Source: Gemmiger formicilis
GTDB taxonomy: Bacteria; Bacillota; Clostridia; Oscillospirales; Ruminococcaceae
Length of the DNA: 64,000 bases
Direction of reading: 5' to 3'
Assembly (NCBI RefSeq): GCF_900167555.1
Contig: NZ_FUYF01000012.1
Location: 34,604-98,603 of the forward strand
A program made the position numbers and the translations under genes. How positions within the stretch are numbered: the stretch's first letter is position 1; every line of letters begins with the position of its first letter. Positions 42,144 to 51,550 of the stretch are shown here, piece after piece. The notes beneath the pieces were generated by a model. The model saw nothing but the letters and a program-made list of their open reading frames with translations, had not been told where the DNA came from and did not search any database.

Positions 42144-43688
42144 ATGCAGCAGGAAACTGTCATCGTTCTGGATTTCGGCGGCCAGTATAATCAGCTGATC
42201 GCCCGCCGCGTCCGCGAATGCAACGTATATTGCGAGATTTATTCGTACCGCACCGACCTTGCTAAAATCAAGGCCAAAAACCCCAAGGGCATCATCTTCA
42301 CCGGCGGCCCCAACAGCGCCTACCTGCCGGATTCGCCCACGATCGACCCCGAAATTTATAACTGGGGCGTGCCCATCCTCGGCATCTGCTACGGCAGCCA
42401 GCTGATGATGCACATGCTGGGCGGCAAGGTCTGCAAGGCACCCGAGCGCGAGTACGGCAAGACGCTGGTCGACTTGAACACCGACAGCCCGCTGTTTGAC
42501 ACTCTGCCCGCGCAGAATGTCTGCTGGATGAGCCATAACGACTACATCGAGCAGGCCGCCCCCGGCTTTGAGATCGTGGCCCACACGCCCAACTGTCCGG
42601 TGGCTGCCGCGCAGGATAAGGCACGCGGCCTCTACGCCGTGCAGTTCCACCCTGAGGTCCTGCACACCGAGAACGGCACGAAAATTCTGCGTAACTTCGT
42701 CTATAATGTCTGCCGCTGCGCCGGTGACTGGAAGATGGACTCCTTCGTGGAAAACTCCGTCAAGGCCTTGCGCGAAAAGATCGGCGACGGCAAGGTACTC
42801 TGCGCCCTGTCTGGCGGCGTGGATTCCAGCGTCTGCGCGGCCATGCTGGCCAAGGCCATCGGCAAGCAGCTGACCTGCGTGTTCGTGGACCACGGTCTGC
42901 TGCGCAAGAATGAGCGCGAGCAGGTTTGCGAGGTCTTTGGCGAGGGCGGCCAGTTCGACATCAACTTTGTCTGCGTCGATGCCCGTGACCGCTTCTACAA
43001 GAAGCTGGCCGGTCAGGACGCCCCCGAGCGCAAGCGCAAGATCATCGGCGAGGAGTTCATCCGCGTCTTTGAGGATGAGGCTAAAAAGATCGGTGCTGTG
43101 GACTTTTTGGCACAGGGCACGATTTACCCCGATGTGGTCGAGTCCGGCCTCGGCGGCGAATCTGCCACGATCAAGAGCCACCACAACGTCGGCGGTCTGC
43201 CCGACTACGTTGACTTTAAGGAAATCGTCGAGCCGCTGCGCGACCTGTTCAAGGACGAAGTCCGTCAGGCTGGCCGTGAGCTGGGCCTGCCGGAGTACCT
43301 TGTCGCCCGCCAGCCGTTCCCCGGCCCGGGCCTGGCCATCCGCATCATCGGCGATGTGACCCCCGAGAAGGTCGCCATTGTGCAGGATGCCGACGCCATC
43401 TGGCGTGAGGAGATCGACAAGCTGCCCATGGCCCAGCGCCCGAGCCAGTACTTTGCCGCGCTGACCAACATGCGCAGTGTCGGCGTTATGGGCGACGAGC
43501 GCACCTACGACTACGCCATCGCTCTGCGCGCCGTCACCACGACGGATTTCATGACCGCCGAGGTCACGATCCTGCCGACGGAGACCATCACCACCGCCGC
43601 CAACCGCATCGTGAACGAGGTCAAGAACATCAACCGCGTCATGTTCGACTACACCACGAAACCGCCGGCAACGATTGAGTTTGAATAA
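42144..43688 (+). CDS. guaA: GMP synthase (glutamine-hydrolysing)
   Basis: A 514-residue enzyme converting XMP to GMP. The class I amidotransferase domain (1-195) has the catalytic Cys82 in [11 protein letters not shown] and the His/Glu in QFHPEVLHT. The ATP pyrophosphatase loop is [12 protein letters not shown]. The C-terminal dimerisation domain ends in the conserved [20 protein letters not shown] precedes the ATG. It is monocistronic with a strong terminator. Confidence 0.97.
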   Translation: MQQETVIVLDFGGQYNQLIARRVRECNVYCEIYSYRTDLAKIKAKNPKGIIFTGGPNSAYLPDSPTIDPEIYNWGVPILGICYGSQLMMHMLGGKVCKAPEREYGKTLVDLNTDSPLFDTLPAQNVCWMSHNDYIEQAAPGFEIVAHTPNCPVAAAQDKARGLYAVQFHPEVLHTENGTKILRNFVYNVCRCAGDWKMDSFVENSVKALREKIGDGKVLCALSGGVDSSVCAAMLAKAIGKQLTCVFVDHGLLRKNEREQVCEVFGEGGQFDINFVCVDARDRFYKKLAGQDAPERKRKIIGEEFIRVFEDEAKKIGAVDFLAQGTIYPDVVESGLGGESATIKSHHNVGGLPDYVDFKEIVEPLRDLFKDEVRQAGRELGLPEYLVARQPFPGPGLAIRIIGDVTPEKVAIVQDADAIWREEIDKLPMAQRPSQYFAALTNMRSVGVMGDERTYDYAIALRAVTTTDFMTAEVTILPTETITTAANRIVNEVKNINRVMFDYTTKPPATIEFE

Positions 43689-43703
43689 CCCCTAACCCTG
43701 CCA

Positions 43704-43738
43704 TCCCGCCTTGGCCTGACGCCTGGCGGGATTTTTTG
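43704..43738 (+). terminator. guaA terminator
   Basis: Arms ATCCCGCC (43704-43711) and GGCGGGAT (43726-43733), followed by TTTTTT. Confidence 0.9.
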
Positions 43739-43811
43739 TTGCGCGGGAGGCGCGGGTGGTGTACAATGGTCTATAATACGGTGAAGCGGCATTCGCGGAA
43801 AGGACACTCCC

Positions 43812-44774
43812 ATGAAAGAAATCCCCATTACATCCTTTGACAACCTCCAAATCGGCCAGGCGGAAAACACGGCGGCGGGCACCGGCTGCACGGTGGTGCT
43901 GCTGGGCAAGGACGGCGCCCCGGCGGGGCTGGATGTGCGCGGCGGCGGGCCGGCCTCGCGAGAGAGCGAATTGCTCAAGCCGCTGGCAGCGGCGCAGGTC
44001 ATCCACGCCATTGTGCTGGCGGGCGGCAGCGCCTTCGGACTGGATGCCGCAGGCGGCGTCATGCGGTATCTCGAGGAACGCGGCATCGGCTTTGACGTAG
44101 GTGTGACGAAAGTGCCCCTCGTCTGCCAGTCCGACCTGTTCGATTTGACCGTGGCCGACGCCCGCACCCGGCCCGATGCAGCTATGGCCTACGCGGCCTG
44201 CGTCAACGCCGAAACCGGCAACTACCGCGACGGCAACCACGGCGCGGGTACCGGTGCGACTGTCGGCAAGCTGCTGGGCATGGAGCACTGCATGAAGTCC
44301 GGCATCGGCAGCTACGCCGTGCAGGTGGGCGACCTAAAGGTCGGCGCGCTCGTCGCGGTCAACGCGGTGGGCGACGTCTACGATTTTGAGACGGGCCGCA
44401 AGGTCGCCGGGCTGCGGGCTGACGACGGCAAAACGTTTTTGGATTCCGAGCGGGTGCTGATGCAGCAGCTCGACGCGCCGCAGGAAAAATTTGTCGGCAA
44501 CACGACACTTGGCATCCTTTTCACCAATGCAAAGCTCGACAAGGCGCGGTTGTGCAAGGCCGCGGGCATGGCGCACGACGGCTACGCCCGCGCCATCCGC
44601 CCGGTGCACACCTCGATGGACGGCGACAGCATCTACGCGGTCTCGCTGGGCGACGTGCCCGCTGACCTCGACGCCGTCGGCGTGATCGGCGCACGGGTCA
44701 TGGCCAAAGCCATCGTCCGGGCCGTGGAGGCCGCGGACAGCGCGTACGGCTTCCCGGCGGCGCGGGATATGTAA
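43812..44774 (+). CDS. P1 family (DmpA-like) peptidase
   Basis: A 320-residue N-terminal-nucleophile hydrolase precursor. The probable self-cleavage and nucleophile site is GNTTLGIL (about residue 232). The LAGGSAFGLDAAGGVMRYLEE block and GAGTGATVGK are the family's conserved glycine-rich segments. Relatives are aminopeptidases or beta-peptidases acting on small amides; the natural substrate is unknown. A TATAAT at 43772 may serve as its promoter, with no clear -35. Confidence 0.88.
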   Translation: MKEIPITSFDNLQIGQAENTAAGTGCTVVLLGKDGAPAGLDVRGGGPASRESELLKPLAAAQVIHAIVLAGGSAFGLDAAGGVMRYLEERGIGFDVGVTKVPLVCQSDLFDLTVADARTRPDAAMAYAACVNAETGNYRDGNHGAGTGATVGKLLGMEHCMKSGIGSYAVQVGDLKVGALVAVNAVGDVYDFETGRKVAGLRADDGKTFLDSERVLMQQLDAPQEKFVGNTTLGILFTNAKLDKARLCKAAGMAHDGYARAIRPVHTSMDGDSIYAVSLGDVPADLDAVGVIGARVMAKAIVRAVEAADSAYGFPAARDM

Positions 44775-44795
44775 AGTCGGCCCTGCCCCGACACC

Positions 44796-44819
44796 GTAGG
44801 GGCGGATTCCATATCCGCC
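44796..44819. repeat. GTAGGG palindromic unit (GGATTCCATATCC core)
   Basis: GTAGGGGC followed by GGATTCCATATCC and GCC. A single copy between the P1 peptidase and the glutamate-cysteine ligase genes. Confidence 0.8.
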
Positions 44820-44927
44820 TAGGTACCGTGCCGCAGCCGCAGGTCGGCGTCAAAACAGCATTGCGCCCGCCCCAAAATCGCGGTATAATAGTGCCAGAAT
44901 CACAACAGGGGAGAACCACCACACGCT

Positions 44928-46160
44928 ATGCCAAAATTGGACGAACAAATCAAAACGCTGGCGGGCTACTTTGCGGCGGACTGTGAGCCGGACGGCAAGC
45001 TGACGCTGCAATTGGAGGTCGAGCACTTCCTCACCCGGTCCGACGGCCAGCCCCCGGCCTTTGCCGATGTGCAGGCTGCGCTGCGCGATTTGCAGCAGCA
45101 GACAGACGCGCCAATCATCACCGACGGCGAATATTTCGGCTACAGCGGCCCGGCGCTGGCGGCCACGCTGGGGCCCGCGTGCCAGCTGCGCATCAGCCTG
45201 GCCCCGCTGCGCGACGTGCAGGACATCATGGATCTGTACAACCGCTTCTATTTGCAGCTGGGGCTGGCGCTGGCTGCCCACGGGCTGCGCGCCTGGACGG
45301 CGGGCTGCCACCCGACCTGCCATGCCGAGGACCTGCCTCTGGTGCCACGCACCCGGGACGAGGCCATGGACACCTACCTGCGGGAAAAGGGGGCCTGCAG
45401 CGTGCAGATGATGCGCGCCACGGCGGCGACGCAGGTGTCCATTGACTATCAGGATGAGACTGATTTTGTCCGCAAAATGCGCGCGGCCAGCCTGCTGACG
45501 CCGTTCTTTGCGCTGCTCAGCGACAACGCCCCGGTCTATCAGGCCAGCCGGAACAGCAGCTATTGCATCCGCACGCGGCTCTGGCAGGATGTGGACCGTG
45601 ACCGCTGCGGCGTCACGCCACATCTGATGGACGCGGATTTCGGTTACGCCCGCTATGCGGAGAACGTGCTGACCAAGCCCCAAATCACTGCGCTGCGGCT
45701 GGGCCGCGTCAGGGCTGCGGGCGGAAAGATTGCGCCGGAGCTTTACGCCGGGCACGTCAGTCGTCATGAAACCGCGCAGATTTTGTCCAATTTCTTTTAC
45801 GATGCACGTCTCAAATCCCGCATTGAGCTGCGCGCCGCGGACAGCATGCCGCCGCGGTACATCGCCGCGTATGTGCAGCTGGTCAAGTCGGTGTTCGGCA
45901 GCCCGGCAGCGCTGCAAAATGTGCTGCGCCACTACGCGGGCGCGACAACGCTGGACATCACGTCGGCTAAGCTGGCCGTCTGCAAGGACGGCTACAACGC
46001 GCTGGTCTATGGCCGCCCCGTCAGCGGCGAGCTGGCCTGGCTGCTGATGCAGGCCCGCAGCCGCACGCCCTCGCAGGAGGAACGCGCACTGCTCGACCCG
46101 TTCATGCAGCTGCTGACGACCCGCAAAACCATCCGCGAGACGGAAAATTACAACGAATAA
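44928..46160 (+). CDS. Glutamate-cysteine ligase, GCS2 family
   Basis: A 410-residue enzyme of the plant/proteobacterial-type GCS2 family that would make gamma-glutamylcysteine. The key segments are RATAATQVSIDYQDE (ATP/metal-binding), LTPFFALLSDNAPVYQ and SRNSSYCIRTRLWQDVDRDRCG. No glutathione synthetase (GshB) or fused GshF domain follows, so the end product may be gamma-glutamylcysteine itself. The next genes encode a DinB-fold protein and a lipoprotein, probably in one operon. Confidence 0.85.
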   Translation: MPKLDEQIKTLAGYFAADCEPDGKLTLQLEVEHFLTRSDGQPPAFADVQAALRDLQQQTDAPIITDGEYFGYSGPALAATLGPACQLRISLAPLRDVQDIMDLYNRFYLQLGLALAAHGLRAWTAGCHPTCHAEDLPLVPRTRDEAMDTYLREKGACSVQMMRATAATQVSIDYQDETDFVRKMRAASLLTPFFALLSDNAPVYQASRNSSYCIRTRLWQDVDRDRCGVTPHLMDADFGYARYAENVLTKPQITALRLGRVRAAGGKIAPELYAGHVSRHETAQILSNFFYDARLKSRIELRAADSMPPRYIAAYVQLVKSVFGSPAALQNVLRHYAGATTLDITSAKLAVCKDGYNALVYGRPVSGELAWLLMQARSRTPSQEERALLDPFMQLLTTRKTIRETENYNE

Positions 46161-46205
46161 ACGTGCTTTCTGCGGGCATACTGACCCTGAAAGGGGGCAT
46201 GTGCC

Positions 46206-46727
46206 ATGCGGGAAACATCCTACCACGCGGTCATTGCCGAGATGACCGTCCGCGCACTGTGGGAGCTGCAAAACCTGCTGGACTGTATCCCCGACGCGCT
46301 GTGGGACCGCTGCTACGGCGGCGCACCGCTGTGGCAGCACGTCTACCACACCCTGCATGAGCTGGACCAGTGGTTCATCAACCCGCGGGACACCGACTTT
46401 GTCGAGCCGCCCATCCACACGCCGCACTTGCAGGAACTGCACATTTACCCGGCAGTGCGTCTTGACAGACCGGCGATAGATGACTATTTTTATACAATCA
46501 AGGCCAAGCTGTCCATCTATCTGACCTCGCTCCACGACGAGGATCTGCTGCAGCGGCCCGACAACTGCGAGTGGACGCGGTTTACGCTGATTTTGTCGCA
46601 GTATCGGCATTTATACCGCCACATGGGCATGGTGATGGGTTTTATTGAGGCCGAGACCGGCCTCTGCCCGCGCACGCTGGAGGTGGGGGAGGACCCGCCC
46701 GCCGCGCCCTACGACCCTTATCAATGA
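46206..46727 (+). CDS. DinB/YfiT-like superfamily protein
   Basis: A 173-residue four-helix protein. Putative metal-binding histidines are in WQHVYHTLHELDQW and later in YRHLYRHMGMV, the layout of the DinB fold. Some DinB-fold proteins are thiol transferases that use low-molecular-weight thiols (bacillithiol or mycothiol). The gene directly follows a gamma-glutamylcysteine synthetase, so a thiol-transferase role is an attractive but unproven idea. AAAGGGGGC precedes the ATG. Confidence 0.78.
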   Translation: MRETSYHAVIAEMTVRALWELQNLLDCIPDALWDRCYGGAPLWQHVYHTLHELDQWFINPRDTDFVEPPIHTPHLQELHIYPAVRLDRPAIDDYFYTIKAKLSIYLTSLHDEDLLQRPDNCEWTRFTLILSQYRHLYRHMGMVMGFIEAETGLCPRTLEVGEDPPAAPYDPYQ

Positions 46728-46740
46728 GAGGAACTTTTCA

Positions 46741-47217
46741 ATGAAGTATCGCTGTTTTGCGGCGCTTGCGCTGGCAATGTTGCTGCCCGGCTGCGCCGCC
46801 GCGCCCGACCTGACGCCGGTCTGGCAGCGCGACCTGCCCGCCAGCGGCGTACATATGGAGCTTGCCAACGCGGCGCCGCTCTCCGACGCGGACGTCTACT
46901 ACGCCGCAACGAGGGAGGAGCTGTACGTGCACAATGTGTCGGTTTTGCCCGCTGTCAAGGCCGACGGTCAGCCCGTTGTAACGTTTTACGGCGCTGCAGC
47001 GCAGGATATTGACCTTGTGTATCTGGAGGACATCGGCGACGTGTACGTCGATTATGACCGCGTCAAGCCGCAGATCAAGCTGGATTACATCCTGACAGAA
47101 GGGGACGGGTACGTCTCCTACGAGTTGGACACCGCGTACAATTTTGAGTTCACGGTGACGACGCAGACCGGCGAGGATAAGATTCTGGTCGTCAGCGAGA
47201 GAAGCGACGTGAAATGA
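46741..47217 (+). CDS. Lipoprotein of unknown function
   Basis: A 158-residue protein with a signal peptide and lipobox LLPGC (Cys at about residue 18), so it is predicted to be membrane-anchored outside the cell. The mature part is a beta-rich domain with no recognisable motif. ATG 46741 follows GAGAGGAAC; longer upstream frame lacks a site. It is the third gene of the glutamate-cysteine ligase group, 13 nt after the DinB-like stop, and is followed by a terminator. Confidence 0.72.
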   Translation: MKYRCFAALALAMLLPGCAAAPDLTPVWQRDLPASGVHMELANAAPLSDADVYYAATREELYVHNVSVLPAVKADGQPVVTFYGAAAQDIDLVYLEDIGDVYVDYDRVKPQIKLDYILTEGDGYVSYELDTAYNFEFTVTTQTGEDKILVVSERSDVK

Positions 47218-47222
47218 AAATG

Positions 47223-47254
47223 CCCCGCCCGGGTTGGCCGAGCGGGGATTTTTT
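47223..47254 (+). terminator. Terminator of the glutamate-cysteine ligase group
   Basis: CCCCGC (47223-47228) pairs with GCGGGG (47242-47247), followed by ATTTTTTG. Confidence 0.8.
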
Positions 47255-47258
47255 GTGC

Positions 47259-47415
47259 GTTAAATGCCTTCTCCTTTGGGGGAAGGTGGCCGAGGCCCCG
47301 CCTGAGGTCGGATGAGGGGAAAGTCCGCGCGATTTCCCAGATACGGGCAGTCACGGGAACTCAGCCTTCATCAGTCGCCTGCGGCGACAGCTTCCCCCGA
47401 TGGGGAAGCCTTTGC
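47259..47415. repeat. Family B interspersed repeat
   Basis: TTGGGGGAAGGTGGCCGAGG, a GGTCGGATGAGGG module, then CATCAGTCGCCTGCGGCGACAG and CTTCCCCCGATGGGGAAG hairpins. The modules match those at 49630-49785 and 39756-39905. No gene is visible. Confidence 0.7.
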
Positions 47416-47435
47416 GGTCGTTTCCGCCCACAGCC

Positions 47436-48491
47436 TCACTTCCTCTCCGGCAAATCCACCGTCGTCGTCGGGAAGGCAAACTCGCAGCCTTCCTCCTGCA
47501 TCAAATCCAAAATTTGCAGATTCAGCGTGTTTTTTACCTGCATAAAATCCTGCAGATTGACTTTGGTGATGTACACCCGGCACGCCAGATCAATGCTGTA
47601 ATCGTTGAATTTATCCAGCGCAATCGTTACGCCGTCGGGCTGCACGTCGGGCTGGGCTTGCAGCATGGCGGTCAGATCGGCGGTCAGCTGTTCGATTTTT
47701 TCGCGCGGGGTGTCGTAGGTCAGACCAATCGTAAACTTCCACAGGCGGCTCTGGCGGCGGTCATAGTTTTGGATGTACTCCGCTGTGATTTTGGAATTTT
47801 CTATTGTGATAGCGACATTATCCGGGCTGCGGATGCGGGTGGAGCGGAAGGAAATGTCCTCAACGGTGCCCTCGCAGTTGCCCAGCACGATGTAATCCCC
47901 GATGCCGAAGGGTCGCTCCAACACTAGCGTGATGCCCGCAATCAGGTTGTTCAGTGTGGACTGCGCGGCCAGAGAGACCGCCAGTCCGGCAACACCCGCG
48001 CCGGTCAGCAGGCCGGAGACCGGCACGCCGAGGCGGTCCAGCATGGCGATACCCGCAAACAGGCCAACCAGCGCATGAAAGATGTTCTCAAAAAAGTGTC
48101 CCATCGTCTGATTTGTTTCTAAATCCAGATGGTTCTGGGCGCTGCGCAGCAAAAGCCGGGTGACCGGGGCCGCACGCCAGCAGCCGAGCGCGATATAGAA
48201 GATGACCAGCAGGTCGGCAGCCAGATTCAGGTATTGCAAAAAGACGGCGTCGCGCACCAGCTCAAACGGCAGCGACTTGACGGCAGCTGCGCCCAGCAGT
48301 ACCCGAAAAAGGCCCGCCACCGGCGTAAGGAAACTGTCCAGCAGAATGTAAAGCCACGATGCCGTGTGACTTTTTGCGCGGCCCAGAAAACGCCGGGCGG
48401 CGAGCTTGTACACCTCGGGTGCACCGGCAGCCGCCAGCGCCAGCAGCGCCGCGGGCAGAAACGAGAGAAAATCGTGGGTGAGTTCTTCCAT
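47436..48491 (-). CDS. MscS-family mechanosensitive channel
   Basis: A 351-residue membrane protein. N-terminal helices (about 8-25, 60-80, 85-105, 130-150) precede the pore helix, which contains GAGVAGLAVSLAAQSTLNNLIAG. The beta domain follows with FGIGDYIVLGNCEGTVEDISFRSTRI, and a C-terminal alpha-beta domain after it. This pattern is typical of small-conductance channels that release osmolytes on osmotic down-shock. It is transcribed leftward alone. Confidence 0.9.
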   Translation of the reverse strand: MEELTHDFLSFLPAALLALAAAGAPEVYKLAARRFLGRAKSHTASWLYILLDSFLTPVAGLFRVLLGAAAVKSLPFELVRDAVFLQYLNLAADLLVIFYIALGCWRAAPVTRLLLRSAQNHLDLETNQTMGHFFENIFHALVGLFAGIAMLDRLGVPVSGLLTGAGVAGLAVSLAAQSTLNNLIAGITLVLERPFGIGDYIVLGNCEGTVEDISFRSTRIRSPDNVAITIENSKITAEYIQNYDRRQSRLWKFTIGLTYDTPREKIEQLTADLTAMLQAQPDVQPDGVTIALDKFNDYSIDLACRVYITKVNLQDFMQVKNTLNLQILDLMQEEGCEFAFPTTTVDLPERK

Positions 48492-48555
48492 GGTGGGTAC
48501 CTCAGTTGGAATGAAATAAGGGTGGTCCCGTTAGCGTGCGTTTACGGGTAGGTGC

Positions 48556-48670
48556 AGGGACGGACATGTCCGGCCCCTACGGTGCTCCTCAGTGGACCGG
48601 AGGGGTCAAGACCCCTCCCTACGAACCACCCGTTTACGTTGCTTTGTAGGGAGCGGTCTTGACCGCTCCG
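48556..48670. repeat. Three palindromic units with fixed 23-nt inner spacer
   Basis: 48556-48580 (GGACATGTCC), then 48599-48622 (GGGTCAAGACCC, CCCTAC tail) and 48646-48670 (GTAGGG tail, GGTCTTGACC). The last two face each other across exactly 23 nt (GAACCACCCGTTTACGTTGC...). Confidence 0.87.
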
Positions 48671-48721
48671 CAGTGGGCTGTCGTTGGTGGGCTAGAATTT
48701 CCTTAATTATACCACACCCCC

Positions 48722-48749
48722 TTGCATTTTGTAAAATCTATGCTATAAT
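48722..48749 (+). promoter_or_regulatory. Promoter of the FMN riboswitch/ribU unit
   Basis: TTGCAT (48722-48727), 16-nt spacer, TATAAT (48744-48749). Confidence 0.8.
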
Positions 48750-48762
48750 ATTTCCTGGAAAG

Positions 48763-48898
48763 TCTGTTTCAGGGCGGGGTGTGATTCCCCACCGGCGGTG
48801 AGCGGCATGGCCCGCAAGCCCGCGACCAGCTGCAAATGCGGCTGCTGACCCGGTGTGATTCCGGGGCCGACGGTTAAAGTCCGGATGAAAGAAACGGA
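48763..48898 (+). promoter_or_regulatory. FMN riboswitch (RFN element)
   Basis: It has the conserved RFN blocks: TTCAGGGCGGGGTG, TTCCCCACCGGCGGT, AGCCCGCGA, GGTGTGATTCCGGGGCC and GCCGACGGTTAAAGTCCGGATG. The closing helix pairs 48763-48770 with 48891-48898. A terminator follows at 48923. FMN binding should switch off the riboflavin transporter gene downstream. Confidence 0.96.
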
Positions 48899-48922
48899 AA
48901 GCTGTTTGCTTTGCTTTTTTTG

Positions 48923-48959
48923 CGCCCTGTCGTATATTTTGCGGCAGGGCGTTTTGTTT
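48923..48959 (+). terminator. Riboswitch-controlled terminator
   Basis: Arms CGCCCTGTCG (48923-48932) and CGGCAGGGCG (48942-48951), followed by TTTTGTTTT. It is the expression platform between the aptamer and ribU. Confidence 0.9.
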
Positions 48960-49031
48960 TCGCAAGGGCAGGGCAGAGCCTCCCGGGTTCGTGAGCTGAC
49001 TTTCACAAATTTTTACGGGAGGCATCTTCTC

Positions 49032-49628
49032 ATGCAAAACAAGACTACCAACATCCGCAAGCTCACCGGCACCGCCATGCTCGGCGCTGTCGCTGCCGTA
49101 CTTATGTACATGGAGTTTCCGATCCCCATCATGCCGTCCTTCGTCAAGCTGGACGTGTCCGAGCTGCCCGCGCTGCTGGCCGCCTACGCTTACGGGCCGG
49201 TGTCCGGCATCGCCGTGTGCCTGATCAAAAACCTCATCAAGCTGCCCAGCACCAGCACTGCTGCGGTGGGTGAACTGTTCAATTTCGTCATGGGGGCGTT
49301 GTTTGTGGGCGTCGCCGGCTTTGTGTACAAGCGCAGCAAGACCCGCCGCAGCGCACTCATCGGCGCAGGGCTGGGCGCACTGGCCATGGCCGTTGTGTCC
49401 GTGCCGTACAACTACTTCATCGTCTACCCGGCCTATGTGGTTTTGTATCATCTGCCGCTCGAGGCTATCATCGGCATGTATCAGGCCATCAACCCCAGCG
49501 TGGACGGCCTGCTGACCTGCCTGATCACCTTCAACTTCCCGTTTACCTTGTTTAAAGGTCTGCTGGACGCGGCGCTCTGCTTCCTGATTTACAAGCCGCT
49601 GTCCGGCGTGCTGCACGGGAGAAAGTGA
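49032..49628 (+). CDS. ribU: Riboflavin ECF transporter S component RibU
   Basis: A 198-residue protein with six membrane helices. The family patterns are IRKLTGTAMLGAVAAVLMYME, MPSFVKLDVSELPALLAAYAYGP and KNLIKLPSTSTAAVGELFNF. ATG 49032 follows GGGAGG. The FMN riboswitch upstream confirms riboflavin as substrate. No ATPase or EcfT gene is adjacent, so it must share an energy-coupling module encoded elsewhere. Confidence 0.95.
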   Translation: MQNKTTNIRKLTGTAMLGAVAAVLMYMEFPIPIMPSFVKLDVSELPALLAAYAYGPVSGIAVCLIKNLIKLPSTSTAAVGELFNFVMGALFVGVAGFVYKRSKTRRSALIGAGLGALAMAVVSVPYNYFIVYPAYVVLYHLPLEAIIGMYQAINPSVDGLLTCLITFNFPFTLFKGLLDAALCFLIYKPLSGVLHGRK

Positions 49629-49629
49629 G

Positions 49630-49785
49630 AAAGGCTTCCCCCGCGCAGGGGGAAGCTGTCACCGAAGGTGACTGATGAGGGCCGGGTTGACGCAACCACT
49701 CGTCTATGGGCGGCAAGGAGAACTTTGCCCTCATCCGGCCTCGGGCGGGGCCTCGGCCACCTTCCCCCGATGGGGAAGGCTCTCC
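49630..49785. repeat. Family B interspersed repeat, long form
   Basis: CTTCCCCCGCGCAGGGGGAAG and GTCACCGAAGGTGAC hairpins, TGATGAGGG, a middle stretch, then CTCATCCGGCCTCGGGCGGGG and CTTCCCCCGATGGGGAAG. It is bounded by two facing CTTCCCC-type stems. Confidence 0.72.
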
Positions 49786-49857
49786 TCCAAAACCACACAC
49801 GCTGCCGCATCTGCCCCACTTTTGTGCAAACCGTCTGAACTGCACAACGAAATATCG

Positions 49858-49886
49858 TTGACTTTGCCAAAAACCTGTGGTACACT
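49858..49886 (+). promoter_or_regulatory. metK promoter
   Basis: TTGACT (49858-49863), 17-nt spacer, TACACT (49881-49886), 25 nt before the riboswitch. Confidence 0.75.
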
Positions 49887-49910
49887 AACTTCACAACAAC
49901 AGAATAGCAA

Positions 49911-50005
49911 CTTATCAAGAGCGGCTGAGGGAACAGGCCCGATGAAGCCCGACAACCTGCGTGTATGCGCAAGGTGCCAAGTCCTGCGGGAAACCGAAAG
50001 ATAAG
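49911..50005 (+). promoter_or_regulatory. SAM-I riboswitch (S box)
   Basis: It begins CTTATCAAGAGCGGCTGAGG, then GAACAGGCCCGATGAAGCCC, GACAACCTGC, AAGGTGCCAAGTCCTGC and the end GAAAGATAAG. CTTAT/ATAAG closes P1. The following terminator at 50013 gives the OFF switch for metK. Confidence 0.95.
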
Positions 50006-50012
50006 CGTTACC

Positions 50013-50042
50013 GCGCGCAGTCTTTCCGGCTGCGCGCTTTTT
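50013..50042 (+). terminator. SAM riboswitch terminator
   Basis: Arms GCGCGCAG (50013-50020) and CTGCGCGC (50030-50037), followed by TTTTT. Confidence 0.9.
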
Positions 50043-50091
50043 GTTTCCACGGTTGCGTTTCTGCCGAATATTTATTAGGAGGCTTTTCCCA

Positions 50092-51240
50092 ATGTCCAAA
50101 GTTCTTTTCACGTCCGAATCCGTCACCGAGGGGCATCCCGACAAAATCTGCGACCAGATCTCCGACGCCATCCTTGACGCCATCCTGGCGCAGGACCCCG
50201 GTGCCCGCGTTGCCTGCGAGACGACCTGCTCCACCGGCCTCGTCCACATCATGGGCGAGATCACGACCAGCTGCTACGTGGACATCCCCGGCACGGCGCG
50301 CGAGGTCATCCGCTCCATCGGCTATGACCGCGCCAAGTACGGCTTTGACTGCGACACCTGCGGCGTCATCACCAACATCGACGGCCAGAGCCCCGACATT
50401 GCGCTGGGCACCAACGACGACGTGGCCGGTGCGGGCGACCAGGGCATGATGTTCGGCTACGCCTGCAACGAGACGCCCGAGCTGATGCCGCTGCCCATCA
50501 GCCTGGCCCACAAGCTGGCCAAGCGCCTGACCGAGGTGCGCAAGAACGGCACGCTGGATTACCTGCGCCCGGACGGCAAGAGCCAGGTCACCGTGGAGTA
50601 CGACGACGGCAAGCCCGTGCGCATCGACGCGGTGGTCATTTCCAGCCAGCACAGCCCCGACATCAGCCAGGAGCAGCTGCATGAGGACATCCGCCGCGAG
50701 GTCATTGAGAAGGTCATTCCCGCCGAGCTGCTGGACGAGAATACGAAGTACTACATCAACCCCACGGGCCGCTTTGTTGTGGGCGGCCCGCAGGGCGACT
50801 CCGGCCTGACGGGCCGCAAGATCATCGTGGACACCTACGGCGGCTATGCCCGCCACGGCGGCGGTGCGTTCAGCGGCAAGGACCCCAGCAAGGTGGACCG
50901 TTCCGCCGCGTATGCCGCCCGCTGGGTCGCCAAAAACGTCGTTGCCGCGGGCCTGGCTACCAAGTGCGAGGTCGAGCTGGCCTATGCCATCGGCGTGGCA
51001 AAGCCCGTTTCCATCATGGTGGACACCTTCGGCACCGGCACCGTTGCCGACGAGAAGATCGTGCAGGCTGTCGAGAAGGTCTTTGACCTGACGCCCGCCG
51101 CTATCATCCGCGACCTTGACCTTCGCAAGCCCATCTACCGCCAGCTGGCCGCCTACGGCCACATGGGCCGCGAGGACCTGGGCGTGAAGTGGGAGAACAC
51201 CGACCGCGTGGACGCCCTGAAGGCCGCCGTGGCGGAGTAA
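50092..51240 (+). CDS. metK: S-adenosylmethionine synthetase
   Basis: A 382-residue enzyme making SAM from methionine and ATP. The signatures are [20 protein letters not shown] (N-terminal ATP/Mg site), [12 protein letters not shown] and [22 protein letters not shown] 50092 follows TAGGAGG. A SAM-I riboswitch in the leader gives feedback control by its own product. Confidence 0.97.
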   Translation: MSKVLFTSESVTEGHPDKICDQISDAILDAILAQDPGARVACETTCSTGLVHIMGEITTSCYVDIPGTAREVIRSIGYDRAKYGFDCDTCGVITNIDGQSPDIALGTNDDVAGAGDQGMMFGYACNETPELMPLPISLAHKLAKRLTEVRKNGTLDYLRPDGKSQVTVEYDDGKPVRIDAVVISSQHSPDISQEQLHEDIRREVIEKVIPAELLDENTKYYINPTGRFVVGGPQGDSGLTGRKIIVDTYGGYARHGGGAFSGKDPSKVDRSAAYAARWVAKNVVAAGLATKCEVELAYAIGVAKPVSIMVDTFGTGTVADEKIVQAVEKVFDLTPAAIIRDLDLRKPIYRQLAAYGHMGREDLGVKWENTDRVDALKAAVAE

Positions 51241-51259
51241 ATCATCAGGAATTTTCCGG

Positions 51260-51291
51260 TCCCCTGTGCAGCGTATGCGCGGGGGATTTTT
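51260..51291 (+). terminator. metK terminator
   Basis: Arms TCCCCTGTGC (51260-51269) and GCGCGGGGGA (51277-51286), 10 bp with G-U pairs, followed by TTTTT. Confidence 0.8.
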
Positions 51292-51341
51292 GTTTGTGGG
51301 TGCGGTGTATGGTTCAGGCCCACGGCGGCGGGAACGGCCAC

Positions 51342-51413
51342 GGCGGGGTCAAGACCCCGCCCTACGGACCGCCCGTTCACCCCGGCCCGTAGGGAGCGGT
51401 CTTGACCGCTCCG
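51342..51413. repeat. Facing palindromic pair with 23-nt spacer
   Basis: 51342-51365 (GGGGTCAAGACCCC, CCCTAC tail) and 51389-51413 (GTAGGG tail, GGTCTTGACC). The 23-nt spacer GGACCGCCCGTTCACCCC... resembles those at 48623 and 53833. Confidence 0.88.
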
Positions 51414-51550
51414 GGATGTTGGCGGCGGCGGAAGGCATCCCGGGTCGTGCATCTCCTCCCACACACAAATAAATTTGCCAAATGCCGCGCAATGCGGTAT
51501 AATATCCTTATCTGTGAAAGTGCGGCGATTTTGCGGGAAGGGGGGCGGCT

